From positions 930,001 through 994,000 of the forward strand of contig BRXU01000001.1 of NCBI GenBank assembly GCA_030267565.1: a stretch of DNA of 64,000 nt, in the 5' to 3' direction. Position 1 is the first letter of the stretch; the number at the start of each line of letters is the position of its first letter. Made by a program: the position numbers and the translations under genes. The notes beneath the pieces were generated by a model that made no database searches, had not been told where the DNA came from, and saw only the letters and a program-made list of their open reading frames with translations. This document shows, in pieces, positions 20,801 to 33,500 of the stretch. The DNA comes from Pleodorina starrii. Its lineage: Eukaryota > Chlorophyta > Chlorophyceae > Chlamydomonadales > Volvocaceae.

Positions 20801-23800
20801 GTTTATTTGCGAGATGAGACGCGGCTGAGCCGCCCGCCCGCCCGCCTCTTGCTGCTGCTGCTGGCTTTCCCGCCCCATCCATTCATATATGCATTCAGGC
20901 TGGGCCGAGGACACAACCTGCGGTGGCGAGAGCAAAGACTATTACTACTCCAACCACCGCCAGGCACTCTCCTGGTACCACGACCACCAACTGGAGCTCA
21001 CATCGGGTGCGTGCGTGCGTGCGGGGGGCAATGCACCGCCGTACTGCACCGTACTGCACCGTGCTATCCGGTACTGCATCCGGTACTGCCATCGTACTGC
21101 ATCGCACTGCACCGCATTGCACCGTAGATTTGATTCGTGCACTGTGGCGATCCCCACGTCATTGCACAGCGGCTTCATGTGACTTCGCCTGCACTACTGC
21201 CCTACATGGGCCGCCTGCCCCACTCTTGCATCAGCGGGAGGGTGTATGCGTGCGGGTTTCGGAAAGCGGGTCCGCGCGAGTGCACGCACGCGCGTGTGCG
21301 TGTAAAGGATGACAGCAAGATGGTGCTTGCTTGGCGCTGCGTGCCGCCTCTCACCTCCTTTAATTACGTATATACAGAGAACGCGTACTTCGGCTTGGCT
21401 GGGATGTACGTAACGACTGACATTGCGGCGGATGGTGGCTGCGGAGAGCCGTGGAACCTGGACGGACTGCCAGACACGGACATGATGTTCAAGGATGCCG
21501 TACTGGACAGCTCGTGCCAGCTGTACTACGACCATAGTGTGAGTGTCGTACAGGTGCTGGGCACAGGTTGGCCCTACTTGATGTGAAGGTGGCGCCACTG
21601 GCAGCCGAAGTCCATCCACTAATACTACCCCCCCACGTATGGTTCACAATCTCCATCCAATAATTCTAGTCAACGTTTCTCCCTCCGCCGGCAACCGCAC
21701 CCGCCGCACCCCACGTACGATACAGGGCCCCCACCGCAACAACCTGTACGGCGACATCAACCTGGTCAACGGTGTCCCCTGGCCCGTCATGACCCTGGAG
21801 CCACGCTGGCAGCGATTCAGGTAATTTCTCAACTGTATTATCACGCATGAAGCGGCGAGCTGATTTCACGAATCCGGCGAGCGACCTGATTGCTGCCGGC
21901 TGATGACAGAACGACTCGAGACCATTCCGATCCACAGCAAGCTGCTGCTGAACGTAGTTGTCGAGTCTTGAGTACATACTGACACTGACTACCCATCTCC
22001 CAACCATCTAACCAATGTTGGTTGCAACCAACCAACCACCCAACCAACCAAACAACCAACCAACTCTTACCCAGGTGGCTGGTCGCCTCCGTGGCCCGAC
22101 CGTACAAGCTACGCATCATCGACGCGGTCAACGGCTCGGACGTCAGCGGCTCAGCCTGCAGAGTCATCGGGGGAGAGGGGGGCCTGCGCCGCACGCCCGA
22201 ACCCTTCCCCGCCGCCGGCGTCTTCATGGGCGTCGCGGAGCGCTACCAGGTCGTGTGCGACTTCACGCCGTACGCGGGCCGTACATTGCTGCTTTGGAAC
22301 ACCTTTGACCGGCGGCGCATGAAGGACGTTCCGTTCTTCTGCCACTCGCACCTGGTCGCCAAGATTCACATCGCTGCCGCCGTATCCGCTCCGGCGGCCG
22401 GTCCGGTCGCCGTGTTCAATCCAGTCCGGCCCTTCCGTCCCGCACTGGATGCGGTCCTCAGTAACGAGACGGACATCCCGCGGGCTCTGGAGATGGCGCA
22501 AAACCGGCAGTGCACCAGGACCTTCCGCTTCGGCCGCCGGCGGGGACACTGGTGGGTGTGTGTGGGGGTTTGTGGGGGTGTGGGTGTGCTCTGCCAGTCT
22601 GCAGCACACAATCGCTGTCCGCGAAGAGCGAATAAACAGAGCCGAACGAAGGCCGGGGTGACTAGGAAACATATCTGAAACATATCTGTTCTCCGCTCCG
22701 TCGTGTGCGCGCGTTTCCATGCCTTCCTGCTGCCCAGTAGAAAGATGTAAGAGCTATAGAGCTGCTTCTGCGCTTCTGCCTGACAGCACGCAGGCTAGAT
22801 AGCACGGAAGCAAGGGTGCCGTGGAGGTAGGGACGCACTCCGTCGTTCATAGCATGCATCAGCCCACCGACCTGCGGTTGCGCCGTCGGTCATCCGCAAA
22901 CAAACGAAGGCGCAAGTGCACATTACGTACCTACCGTACCTGATGATACCACCTACTGCCGCACACTCGCTCACTGCTGCACACGCACTTTATAATAAGC
23001 GGCCAGCAGCCCGTTACTGTGGCTCAACGGCCGCCGATCAATTGCTTCTGCTGCTGCTGCCCCACCACTGTTATGTACCCCCGTACGTCATACGTACCTC
23101 TCCCTGTTGCTCCACGCTCGCCAAGCCCCGCCCCTGTCCTGGCCCTCATGGCATCTCAGCAAGTCTCGCCAAGGCCCCCACTCCCATCCTGGCCTCTCCG
23201 ACCTGCTGCCTCCAAGGCTAAACTACCTCTTGCCGCGCGCGCGACCGCCCCTGCCCCCTTCCGCCCCTGCCTGCCCCGCCTCAGGGTGATCAACGGCGAG
23301 ACCTGGCACTCCGCCCGCGTGGCGGCCCGCGACGTGGGTCACAACACCTGGGAGGTGTGGTGCCTGGAGACTGGCGGCGGTTGGTTCCACCCCATCCACA
23401 TCCACCTGGTGGACTTCTACATTCTCACACGCAACCGAGAGGAGAGCCAGGTGGGGTGGCAGTTGATTGCAGTTGGCGCTTGGCGGTTGGGGGTTCCTCG
23501 AAACATGCCGGCCGCCTCGGCACGGCGGGCGGGTTGGGTATGTAAATAAGGCCATTCGCTCTCCTATCCCAGCATATGTTCGTGCTGATTGCACGGCACG
23601 GGGATCCACTGCCTCCGCTCGATTGATTGCCCCCGCCCTGCGGTATCTTCTTTTCTACCTACCCTCGCTATCGCCCAGTTTGGCCCCTGCCGGCCGGCCC
23701 GTTCCCTTATCTCGCTGTAGGTTCACGAGTACGAGCGCTGGACGCCCAAGGATGTCGTACAGTTGGATCCGGGCGCCGAGGTTTCACTGCTTGTCAGGTA

Positions 23801-25468
23801 TGGTATGTATGTATGTCCTAAATGTAGGTGGGCGCGAGGCGGCGCGGTGTTTTGCGTCAACGCATGCAACGCACCTCGCAGCCCCGCGGATTGGCGGGCT
23901 CTGAATAAAGCTTCACCCCGCCCCCATAGCATCCTGCTGGCGACGCATCTCCATGCCCGCTGTTGCCCCCCGCGATGTGCCACTGTGCCGCGCACTCATT
24001 CGGCCCTACGCATCTCTTCCCGCCCTGCGCAGGTTCGGACCCCACCGCGGCGAGTACATGTTCCATTGCCATAACTTGATCCACGAGGTGAGGGGGGGCG
24101 TGTGGTGGGGTGCGGTGTGTGGGGGTTGGGGTGGGGCGCTGCTCGGTCTCGGCAGCACGCAGTCGTCGGGCACTCACCAATCTCCACAAACGTAGCTTGC
24201 CCTCCTTCTTGCAATACTCAGCCGCTTACACCGTCTACTATTTGACCCGCTGGTAGATTGCACTGACGCCTTGACTCTGCCCGTTCTATCTGCAGGATTA
24301 CGAAATGATGCGCTCCTTCCGGGTAGTGCGCACTGAGTCTGGTCGTACAAACAGTACGGCGCTGCCGATGCAATTCGAGCCGACGCTTGTCCAGAACCTC
24401 AACATCCTGTACGACCTGTGAGTTTACTCCATGTGGCCGGGGTGGGACTTCTTCAGGGCGCGCGGGTAAGGAGGGGATCTATCGGCGGTTGGTCCGGACA
24501 TGATGATTACGGTAGCAAGCTAGTCAGTCAGGCGGTCGTCGCTGTATAGCCGAATCGTGCACATGTATGCATCTATCGGTGAATTCCGTCGTTCACACAC
24601 AGAAGATCTGCCAGCAGACGAACAGTTCTGACCAAGCTGATGCGTGTGTCCTAATAAGGCAACTCGCTCCTCTCTATCTTCCAACCGTTTCTCGGCATCG
24701 CAGCTCATAAGCGGCGGCGGCGTCCAATAATTTGACACCCGCTGCCGTACGTATGTACGCGCAGGTACGACGATCCGGTCAACCCCGACTACGGCCCACA
24801 GCGCACGACCAGCCTGACCCCGCTTCGCATATCATCCAATAATCCTGCCGTACAAGACAGTCTGTCGTACAGTATCTCCAGGGGCATCTACAGGTGAGAG
24901 CCCGACCGATCCAGTTGTCGTCGATGCGCGTTAGTTAGTTCCGCCAACCTCGCTCCCAAGCAACCTCCATCCATCTCACGGCGCCTGCGTGATCACGAAC
25001 CGCAAACGAACGGCTGTAGCATCCCGCCGCCAGCAGCAGGCCAGACACGAGCGATCGCAGTAAGCACGCATGGGCGTCTGCAGCAGGCGCGCGTGGCGGC
25101 ATGCGCCCCTACGTATATGTGATCCCCGCTAGCTCATACATACAGACATCTGTTAGGTTTGTGCACCTACCTGTTCCTGCCTCTATCTAGCTTACGGCGC
25201 GTCGATCGGGCATACATGCCATGCAGTCCTTTCCAAATAAATGCACTGCCGTGATAATCTCCGCCGTGAACTCGCTTACGCGCGCCCGCCCGTACTCGCT
25301 CGTCTCGCTCTCCGCCACGCACTCAGGATCTTCTACCCCGGCGGTGCTCCCGGGGAGAGTCCGCTGCTACGCAACGTCACCCTCAACCCCTGGCTGGTGT
25401 CGCTGCCGGATGAGAACTGCTGCGCCCTGCGGCAGCAGCAGCAGCAGCTCCCGCCGCCGCTGCCGTAA
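11833..25468 (+). CDS. Secreted heme peroxidase-multicopper oxidase fusion protein
   Basis: Twenty-five exons join without a phase conflict into about 1,368 residues: 11833-12315, 12739-12914, 13272-13359, 13740-13976, 15082-15152, 15498-15651, 16322-16543, 16827-17139, 17555-17617, 18052-18128, 18514-18646, 19130-19206, 19497-19678, 20061-20304, 20547-20601, 20899-21006, 21378-21538, 21726-21820, 22075-22551, 23285-23450, 23721-23797, 24033-24087, 24296-24417, 24765-24893, 25327-25468. A signal peptide covers about residues 15-33. The peroxidase half has distal R182 and H186 (IRSAFHD), CGGADSSLLL and proximal H322 (ALMGSHAL). A Cys-rich stretch follows. The oxidase half has HLHG (H847, H849), WYHDH (H886, H888), HPIHIH (H1174-H1179) and HCHNLIHEDYEMM (C1232 as type-1 copper ligand), closest in pattern to CotA and bilirubin oxidase. 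All copper ligands are present. Both enzymes oxidise phenolics outside the cell, so a role in matrix cross-linking is plausible but unproven. Confidence 0.8.
15447..15497. repeat. Telomere-like CCCTAAA/CCCTAAAA tract inside an intron
   Basis: About seven imperfect CCCTAA(A/AA) units stand directly before the 3' splice site of the peroxidase intron that ends at 15,497. CCCTAAAA and CCCTAAA are the telomere repeats of Chlamydomonas and of most other volvocines and plants. Confidence 0.85.
18942..18982. repeat. ATGT/ATGC-rich simple repeat in an intron
   Basis: A degenerate run of TATG, TGTATGCA and GCATG units lies in the intron between the exons ending at 18,646 and starting at 19,130. It has no coding potential. 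Confidence 0.6.
19210..19310. repeat. GCTGT-type simple repeat in an intron
   Basis: Repeats of GTGCTGTGCT and TGTGCTGT follow the donor at 19,207. A related CACCGTACTG array fills the intron at about 21,035-21,125. Both are intronic low-complexity DNA. Confidence 0.6.
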
Positions 25469-26020
25469 ATGTGTACATACTGCGCAATTGACAAACATGT
25501 GCGCGTACCTACCATACATGGCGTGGGTCTAACCCTCACACGCACGCGCTTATATGCAGCCGATCGACACGCGCTGCAATCGGCATGGCTGGTATGGGCA
25601 CGGCGCAAACGAACACAGCGTACGCCCTGCTGCTGATTGATGCGAGGCCAACATGCGTGGCATGATGAGCGAGTTCACTCACAGCCGCCACCCTACCGCG
25701 CGCCAACATAGGACTGCTGGCAAGTTCTCATCAGGCGTTAAGCGAAACGCACTTGGCAGCACTTGTTCGTATCGTGGGGCAGCCCGTTGTGCGTGGTTAG
25801 CTGGATGGTATACATGATACGGAGCCGAGCGAACCTGCCGCGGCGGTGAAGATGTGCCGCGGCCGAGAGGGGCTGAGCGGCCTCCGTCCGGGATGGCTGG
25901 GATGGCTGGGACGGACGGCGGGGACCGCGGTACGGAAATAAATGTATGCATGGAAACTGTCGCTAGGATTATAAATAAAGTTGTTACGTATCTCAGCGTG
26001 GGATCCAGTTAGGTGGACTG

Positions 26021-26165
26021 CGTGTATGTTTTCCTTTGTATTGCATGCCGTACGCATCGCCTGCACTGCATCGGGTTTTTGAGCTCTCTAGACTGATTTT
26101 CTTTGTATTGTGCGCACGCGTCGCCTGCTGCGTGTACTGCATCCGGTGTTTAGGCTCTCTGTCGG
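26021..26165. repeat. Diverged tandem duplication, about 75 bases per copy
   Basis: Both copies contain TTTGTATTG, then a CGC...CGCCTGC segment, then ACTGCATC(G/C)GG and a (G/A)GCTCTCT block. Similarity is obvious but imperfect. Confidence 0.6.
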
Positions 26166-27689
26166 CGTGCTAGCAGCAGTGTGGATAGATGGAGCTGATG
26201 AGAGCGAGTAAGGGTTTATTTATTTGATGGGCTATCTCCTCCGACATGCATGTTCGCTGCGCCTAGTGGCTTACCCCATGGAAATGTATGGGACCCTGGA
26301 TGGGTGTTTTGGAAGTAGATCCGTGTATCTAGACAGCAGCTCGCTTGTGTGGCAGCTGGAGGCAGGGATTTCCTCTTCGCACGCATACTTACAACGCGTG
26401 GCTTGCGTCGAGGTTTGTGTTGAGTCCTACGTATGCGGGCAACATTTGCCTGCAGCAGGGGGGCTATGAAGGCAAGCTGAGGGGTTATTATTAGACAGTT
26501 GCTTCGTCGTACTACTGGACCTATCTGTCATCTGTACTGCCATGCGTACGTGAGCTCCGTGCAGCAGTAGTACTGGTGAACGTAAGCTGAAGTTCCTAGA
26601 CGTTCGTTTCTTTGGGGGTTCATAGTTCCATAACTAGCTAACTAGCTAGCTAACTAGCTAGGAATTTTCAGGGTAGACTCCGTCTGAAAGTCTTACTGCT
26701 GCTTTTATTATTACGTTCGGTACGTTTGACTGCATTCCTTAGCAGTCTGTGTTCTAGGTCGCTGATCTTATTTGTTTAGATAGCTACGACTGGTGGGTGT
26801 TACCTATCGTAGCCAACCTCAGGCAACCTTATTACGCGCTTATACAACGCAAGGTAGCTAGCGAGCACAATCTATCTTGCTCCAAATTGTCACGGTGTGC
26901 TGTTAAGTCGATCATAGCGTTCGGTAATAGGTGATATACACCCTGTAACTTCAATGAATCATCTTGCGCATGCACGGGACTCAGCTGCAACTTGCCGGGG
27001 GACGGAAGTATCAGCAGGACATGAAGGTGTGCCAAGAGGATGGACATCCTCGTTGACGCGCACGATTGCCCTGTCGTCAGTGCATCCGCTGCGTGTAGTT
27101 TGCGGTGTATGGTGACACCCTGCGTCGCCTGAGGCGGCTGCACTGGGAGAACGACCAAAGGGCGGGGGCCCTTTGGCGGCTGGCGGTACATGGCATACAT
27201 CACGGCGGGTTTCCCGGTCGTGTGCGGACAAGCAAGCACCTCGTGGCAGGGCTGGGTGCTGCCCATACGTACGGTGCAGCGGTTGCGCGGGGTGGGCTTT
27301 GCTGCGTGGGTCCTTCGGCATCTGTCTTGTAAATGTTTTGTTGCTCGGCGGACCCTGCGTGAGGAGCTGTGACAGGATGCGGTGTATTGGTCGTTTCGGT
27401 GGTGCAGCGGTTTCACTTACGGCTGGTGCAGGCCCCGACAGGTAGGTGTCCATCCATCCCTGTGTGTGTGGGATCTGGGAAGTCGTGGCTTTGGCCACTT
27501 TACCAGCGTTGGAGATAGAGGGGCCGTCAGCGCATGTATCGTGCGTGGCGGAGCTCCCTCCGCCCCATCCAACTTGGTATACCGTGCCTCTCCTTCGACT
27601 CTATAGCTAGACTATACACAAGCCGTGCGTGTCTACACGACCATGTCCAGCCGTGTCTACCCGGGGCGGTATACATGGCCGTGTTGGAC

Positions 27690-27780
27690 ATACACGGCCA
27701 TCTGTACACGGTCGTGTTGAAGCGGCGCGGCCGTGTATGACATCATCCGTATCTTTTATTCTTTTTGCAATACACGGCCA
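27690..27780. repeat. Inverted copies of TACACGGCC
   Basis: TACACGGCC occurs at about 27,691 and 27,771, with GGCCGTGTA between them at about 27,729 and looser relatives upstream from about 27,640. A hairpin is possible. The origin is unknown. Confidence 0.5.
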
Positions 27781-29713
27781 GCCATGTTGAAGCAGACCGA
27801 ACACCGTGTCCAACACTAGGCCCCAAAAGTACAGACGAACTGGCTGCTCGCTCCTGAAGGGAAGGGACCTGGATCTACGGCTGATGCGCGGTCCGCCCGT
27901 AAGAAGTGGACGAATGAGTGTGGACACATGGCGCACACGTACGGGCGGGTGAATCGTGCAACAAATGTGGAGAGGCTAGGGGATAGGTGGATAGATGGTG
28001 GTCGAACGAACGACCGGTGCGGAGGGGCTGCGGAGATAGAGGTGCACGCACGCACGATGTCGTTGCCTGTTACGAGCCTTCGTCCTGTGTGTGCACACAT
28101 ACATATACACGTGTACATGTGCGTATGTGTATGCACAGCAGGCGGCGGCGGCCCTGCGTGGCTTCTTGGTGACGAGCGTGCGTGCGTACTACCGGTATGG
28201 AAGGATGGATGTGTGCAGAATACGTAGGAGGAGGACAAGACAGGTAGGTCATCAAAATCAACCAGGGGGTAACCACGGGGGCGTGCGCCGAACGACGCAG
28301 CCAGTACAAATGAGGTGGAAGTTAGTTGGTGTTATACACATTGATTGCAATTTGCAAAGGTCTGCCGCAGGAAATAAGATGACTGCATGCACGCGCCCAC
28401 ACGCGCCCACACACGCCGCGCTTACTCCGCAAACGCGTTTTATTACTTCGCACCTACCACGCATCACAGTTGCTTGCACGCACATACAGAAACGCGAACT
28501 CCTCGCTCCTCCCCCCTTCAATCGTGCCGTACATACACGAAGCGACTGCTGCCCAACTGCCATCCCTCCACCACCCACCCACCCACCCACCGCCGCCGCC
28601 AGCGCACAAAACTGCAAACATGCAAACTGCTCTTGATACTCGGAATGGCCCGAACGCAAGTAAGCAAGACCGACGCCCCGCGGCAACATACAGCCGTACG
28701 ACCACTCGCGCACGCGACTACGCACTTGCCGCAGACATCCAAATCGCCGCACCCACCCACCAGCAGCAGCTGGCCGCCGGGCGCCGCGCCCCGGCCCCAA
28801 TCCTGCCGCCACCTACCCGCGTCCACGCAGCGGTGCGCGCGCTGTGCCTCCCTCCCTCCCTTCCTCCCTCCCTCCTCTTCGCGCCCATCTTTCTTCCAGC
28901 CATGGGGATCACCCAAGTAAGGGCGCTGGTCCGACACAATACACACGTGCCGTACGTACGCACAGAGCGACTGTACCTGTACCTGTACATGCAAGCATGT
29001 ACGACGCACATGCGGTTGCGATGACGATTGCAGCTGAGACCCTCCCACCCAAAGATGCGCGGGGAGCTGAGCTGCGCCGCGGCTTCCCCCAACCCACCCA
29101 AAACCTAAAACCCACACACACACACTCTGGCGACCATGACGCCCACGACGACGCCCACGACAACGACGTGGCTGGCGCCCCACTGACGCGTCGCCGCCGC
29201 CGCTTCCATGTGAACACAAGCTTCAGCGCGGGATTCGACAGACGATAGATTGGGTGGGTGGCTCGATGCGCCGCGACGTTATCAACAAAAGGAATCGACA
29301 GACACACAGAAAGACCAAGCAAACCATCGCGTTAGTTTCGGGCCGAGACGGGACACCGCCCTGCCACCCAAGCTAGCGCATGCCATCCAAGCGGCGCCGC
29401 CGTACATTGTCGTAGACGAAACCGCCTACCTACCTGCCTACCTACCTATTTTACCCCGCACCACGTACGGTAGTGTACAGTTGCGCTTGCCGCTGCCCAC
29501 CTCTGCACTCTGCCAGCAGCAGCAGCAGCAGCAGCTGTTCGAAATGGTAGCAAGCGCCGCCGCTCTCCCTCCGCGCTCAAAATCGGCCCCTCCTGCTGCC
29601 CGCTCAAAACCAAAACAACACCACCACAACACAAAAGTACGGCGCGACATCGCAGGAAACTTCGTACGGCACGGCGCTGCGTGAAGGCCCGCCCGCTGAT
29701 CCCCACCCGTCGC

Positions 29714-29718
29714 TTACA
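29714..29718 (-). terminator. Possible polyadenylation signal of the acyltransferase gene
   Basis: Read on the minus strand this is TGTAA, the usual volvocine polyadenylation signal. It is the first one I see downstream of the stop at 30,580, about 860 bases away, which makes a long but possible 3' untranslated region. The DNA between (29,719-30,579) shows no gene. Confidence 0.25.
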
Positions 29719-30579
29719 CACACACACACGCACTGCCCTAAGGACCTCAGCACCACCCCCACCACCCCCACCACCCCCACCACAATCAATGCCGTCACAC
29801 CAAGCTAGCGGCACACCCAAGGCTACACTGCTCCCCGTGTCTACAGATCATTAACCCGCACCCATAACCACAGACCGCAACAAATCAGAGGCCTCACACC
29901 TCACATCGACCGCACATACCCCACAGAACACAGACCGTGCAGCAGAGCCTCTTTCGCCGCCAAGAGGATCTTGCCCCATCCACCCAACCCACCCACCGGC
30001 CAACGGGCGCAACGCCCCATCCCTCACGGGATCCCTTGTTGCAACATCTTCACTTCATTCCCTCCGTTGCCCGAGAGACTTCGCGTCCCTCTCTCTCACA
30101 CACGCTCACACATTTCCTACCAAACCCTACACCTGCTCGGGGCTAAGGGATTTAGGGAGGATCAGGAAGCCCCGCGGCGGCGCTTGTGCTCTGGGGCGCT
30201 TCATTCGTCCCTCCGGTCGTCTCCTCTGCAGCCCTACAGACAGCTGCGGATACTACTTAGCCCGGCATGTGTGTCTGATGAGACTGGCAGACTGCATGAA
30301 GCCCCAACACATGTCCCTCCTAATGCCTGACCCCTCACACACTGCTGTGTTGTGCTGTGTTGTGCTGTGTTGTGCCACACCTGTTATACACGAAGCGAGG
30401 AAACGGACTGCACGTGCACGTGCGCGTGTCGCGGCGCTTTCCGGCGCCCACCCGCCTCCCGCTTTCCAGTGCTTCGTCCGACCTCCGACCCACCGTGAAG
30501 GCTGCGCACCTCTCACACCCGCAAACTGCTGTCCTCGCGCGCTCTCCCCGCTACTGCTTCGCAGCTGCCGGTCCGGCCG

Positions 30580-33500
30580 CTACGCCCTCGCGACCTCCGC
30601 CTCCGCCTCCGCCTCGACCCCCGCCTCGACCCCCGCCTCCGCCTCCTCTTGCGAATCCTCTTCCGCCTCCGCCACCGTCGCCTCCGCTCCACTCGCCTCC
30701 ACCACCACCCCTAGCGCTTCCGCCAAGCCCTGCCCCTCCGCCGCCTCCACCACCCTGACCCCCTTCTCCTCCACCGCACCACCACCGCCCTCCTCCTCCC
30801 CCGCTGCCACCTTCACCGTCGCCGCCTCCGCCTCCGCCTCCGCCCGGCGCAGCCTCTCCTCCCAATCCTCCGGCGGCCCCAACTTCCCCCACTCCATCCA
30901 CAACTCCGCATGTGCCAACACCGGGTGCCGGTGCCGGTACCTCCTCCACAACACCGCCAGCGCCGCATAGAACCGCACATGGTACTCATCCACCACCTCC
31001 TGCGGGACTACCACACCACCACTCCCGCCACCACCGCCACCGCGTGGCCCGCCAGCGGCGGTGCCGCCGGCTGCCGCCGGCGGCGCCGCCGCGGCGGCGG
31101 CCCGGCGCCGCCGCGCCCGCGGGCGCTCCGCGCCCGCAGCGGCCTCGGCCGCCGGCGGCGGCTCCGCCGCCGCCAGCTGGCGGCTCCGCTCGGCCTCCCA
31201 GCCGGCCGGCGGCGCCAGCGGCGCGCCGAGCACGTAGATCAGCGGGTTGCGCAGCGGCAGCGTGGTCAGGCCCCAGCGGCCGGCTAGGATGAAGGGCACC
31301 GGGAAGCCCAGGCGCTTGTAGGTGGCTCGCTGCATCTCGGGCGCCGAGATGAGGTTTCGGAGCTGCAGCACCTCCCCCAGCGCCAGCACCGGCACCAGCC
31401 AGCCACCCTCCTCCAGGGCTAGCCGCACAAAGCCCTGGTGCCCCGCGTAGATGACCAGCTGGTGACGACCCCGCGAGGACGCCGCTGGCAGGGAACGCGG
31501 CGGCCGCGAAGGCCACCGACCCGTGGGTCGCTCGACGGCCGCCGCCGCCGCCGCCGCCTCCGGCGGCGGCGGCGGCGGCGCCGTCGTCGCCGTGATGGCG
31601 CACTCCGCCGCCGCTGCCACGACCTCGCGCGGCTTCACCGCTGCGGCGCCTGCGGCGGCGGCGGCGCCGGATGCTTCCGCCGCCGCGGCGACCGAGCCCC
31701 TGGGCGGTATGGCTCTGTCCGCGTACACGAGCTCCGCCTGGCCCCCGGGGCACAGCAGCACGGCGCCTGTGTCGCGGAGCGCCCGGCGGAAGGTGGCCCG
31801 GGTCACCTGCGATGAGGAGGGGGGAAGTGGGAGAGTGAAAGGGCTGCGAATGGCGCAAGGTCCGCTGTAACCCAAAACCTAACGTCCAACAAAGCCAACC
31901 GCGCCAACTCCTCGGCACCAATCTTCGGCAACATCACTCCGCTCGCTCGCTTAGTCCCTCGCTCGCTTCCTCGCCAAACCGACCGACCGCCCCCTCTCCT
32001 TCCCCCTCCCCCTCCCTCAATCCCTTACCCACCTACCCACCCACCCGCCCACCCACCCACCTGCCGGAATCCCGCCCATCCCGCAATGTCCCTCAGTCCG
32101 GGCAGGTAGTGCACGATGGAGGCGGTGAGCGTTACGATGGTGGTACCCGGGAAGGCGGACTGAACCGAGGGCATCAGCGGCAGGAAGCCGGCGCCGGTGG
32201 GGTACAGACCGTGAGGGTGGAAACCGAGCACGTAGCGCCGCCGCGCGGGCGGAGCCGGCGCCGCAGGCGCCTCCCGGCATCCCTCCTGCTGCTGTTGCTG
32301 CTGCTGCTGCTGCGGGCCCCGCTTCCTCTCCAGCTTCCGCCGCTGTTCCCGTTCCCGTTTCCGTTCCAGCTCCTCGATGCGGTCTGCCGCCTGGTGTGCG
32401 GTTCCCGGGAAGTCGCGAATCACCTCCAGTCTGCCCGACCACCAGGCCAGACTGCCCTCCACCTCGGCACTGAACCAGCGGCACAGCCAGGACCAACGCC
32501 GGCAACCTGGAGCAGATAGGGGGAGGAAGGGGGGAAGAGGGGGGAGGGGGAGGTGGGTGCTGAGGAGGGGGTTGGGAGTAAGGGGAGGAAGGAGGACGAG
32601 GAGGACGAGGCGGCTGCCACAGTCCGCGCGCGTGCCTCTGGCTCGCTGCCCAGACGAGAGCTGTCACGCGTTGTCGCAATCCTCGCCCGTCGGTCTCCTG
32701 CACAGTGTGCATCGCTGGCGATGACAGCAGTACGGCAGTACGGCGACGGCAGTAGTACGGCAGCACGGCGACGGCAGTAGTACGGCAGCACGGCCCTCAA
32801 CAAACTCATCTCACCAGAGTGCGCGGGGTGGCCGCGCAGCGTGATGGCGAAGTACGGCAGCAGTACGGCAGCTACCGCCGCCCCGGCGCGCCCCGGCGGC
32901 AGCAGCGCGAATGCGGCAGCGACTGCTGAGCAGCTGACGTGGAGGGGCAGGTACATCATCACCACCGGCATTGCCAGGCCTGTGGGGATAGGGAGAAAAG
33001 GAGGGTCGGGGTGCGGGGAGGGCTTAGGGGTAAACAGAGAGAGAGGTCCAATGAGGCGATGAGGCTGAGCTGACCCGGGGAGGGGAGGAGGGGGAGGAGG
33101 AGGAGGGAGGAGTGGAGCGGATGAAAATGGGTTTTGAGAGGTGGTGTGCAGGGGAGCCGGAGAACGAACGCTGCAAACGTGGACGAATGGGGGGGGTCGG
33201 GTGGCGGGTGCGCGGGTGGGGGAACAGAAGGTAGGACCGCCGATCTCTGACCGATCCACACACACCGGGTGCGGGAGGGAGGAAGAGGGGAGGGGAAGCG
33301 CGCATGGGCGAGGAGAGGAAAGGGCATTTAGGGGCAGGGAAGGGGGCAGGAGGTATGAGCCTCAGTAGTCGACGTGACGGGCACCACGTCGTTGCTATCC
33401 CGCCGACAACAACGAAACACTTTGGGTGGGGTCGGTGTCGCGCTCCCCAGGTACCAGGTACGAGGTACGACAAAGTAGGAATGATTCTTGAGACCCAACG

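Larger units (their letters stand above)
25469..29713. other. Gene-free intergenic region with simple repeats
   Basis: No frame shows conserved motifs, plausible exon chains or strong coding signal, so I annotate no gene. The first part probably includes the 3' untranslated region of the upstream gene; the nearest TGTAA is far away, at about 27,328. Visible items are a diverged tandem pair (26,021-26,165), a TAACTAGC repeat (26,631-26,662), inverted TACACGGCC copies (27,690-27,780), ACCC runs near 28,573, a CAG run near 29,515 and an ACCACCCCC run near 29,750. Confidence 0.45.

Noticed and set aside
19497..25468. Multicopper oxidase as an independent gene
   Set aside because: Phases run through from the peroxidase exons, and there is no signal peptide or clear start at the oxidase border. 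It is kept as the main alternative in the fusion finding.
26832..27498. Two overlapping minus-strand open frames of about 180-195 codons
   Set aside because: No recognisable motif, no plausible exon partners and composition like the surrounding intergenic DNA.
28387..30970. Many overlapping Pro/His/Arg-rich open frames on both strands
   Set aside because: Low-complexity, no domain, no consistent splice chain; partly antisense of the acyltransferase C-terminus.
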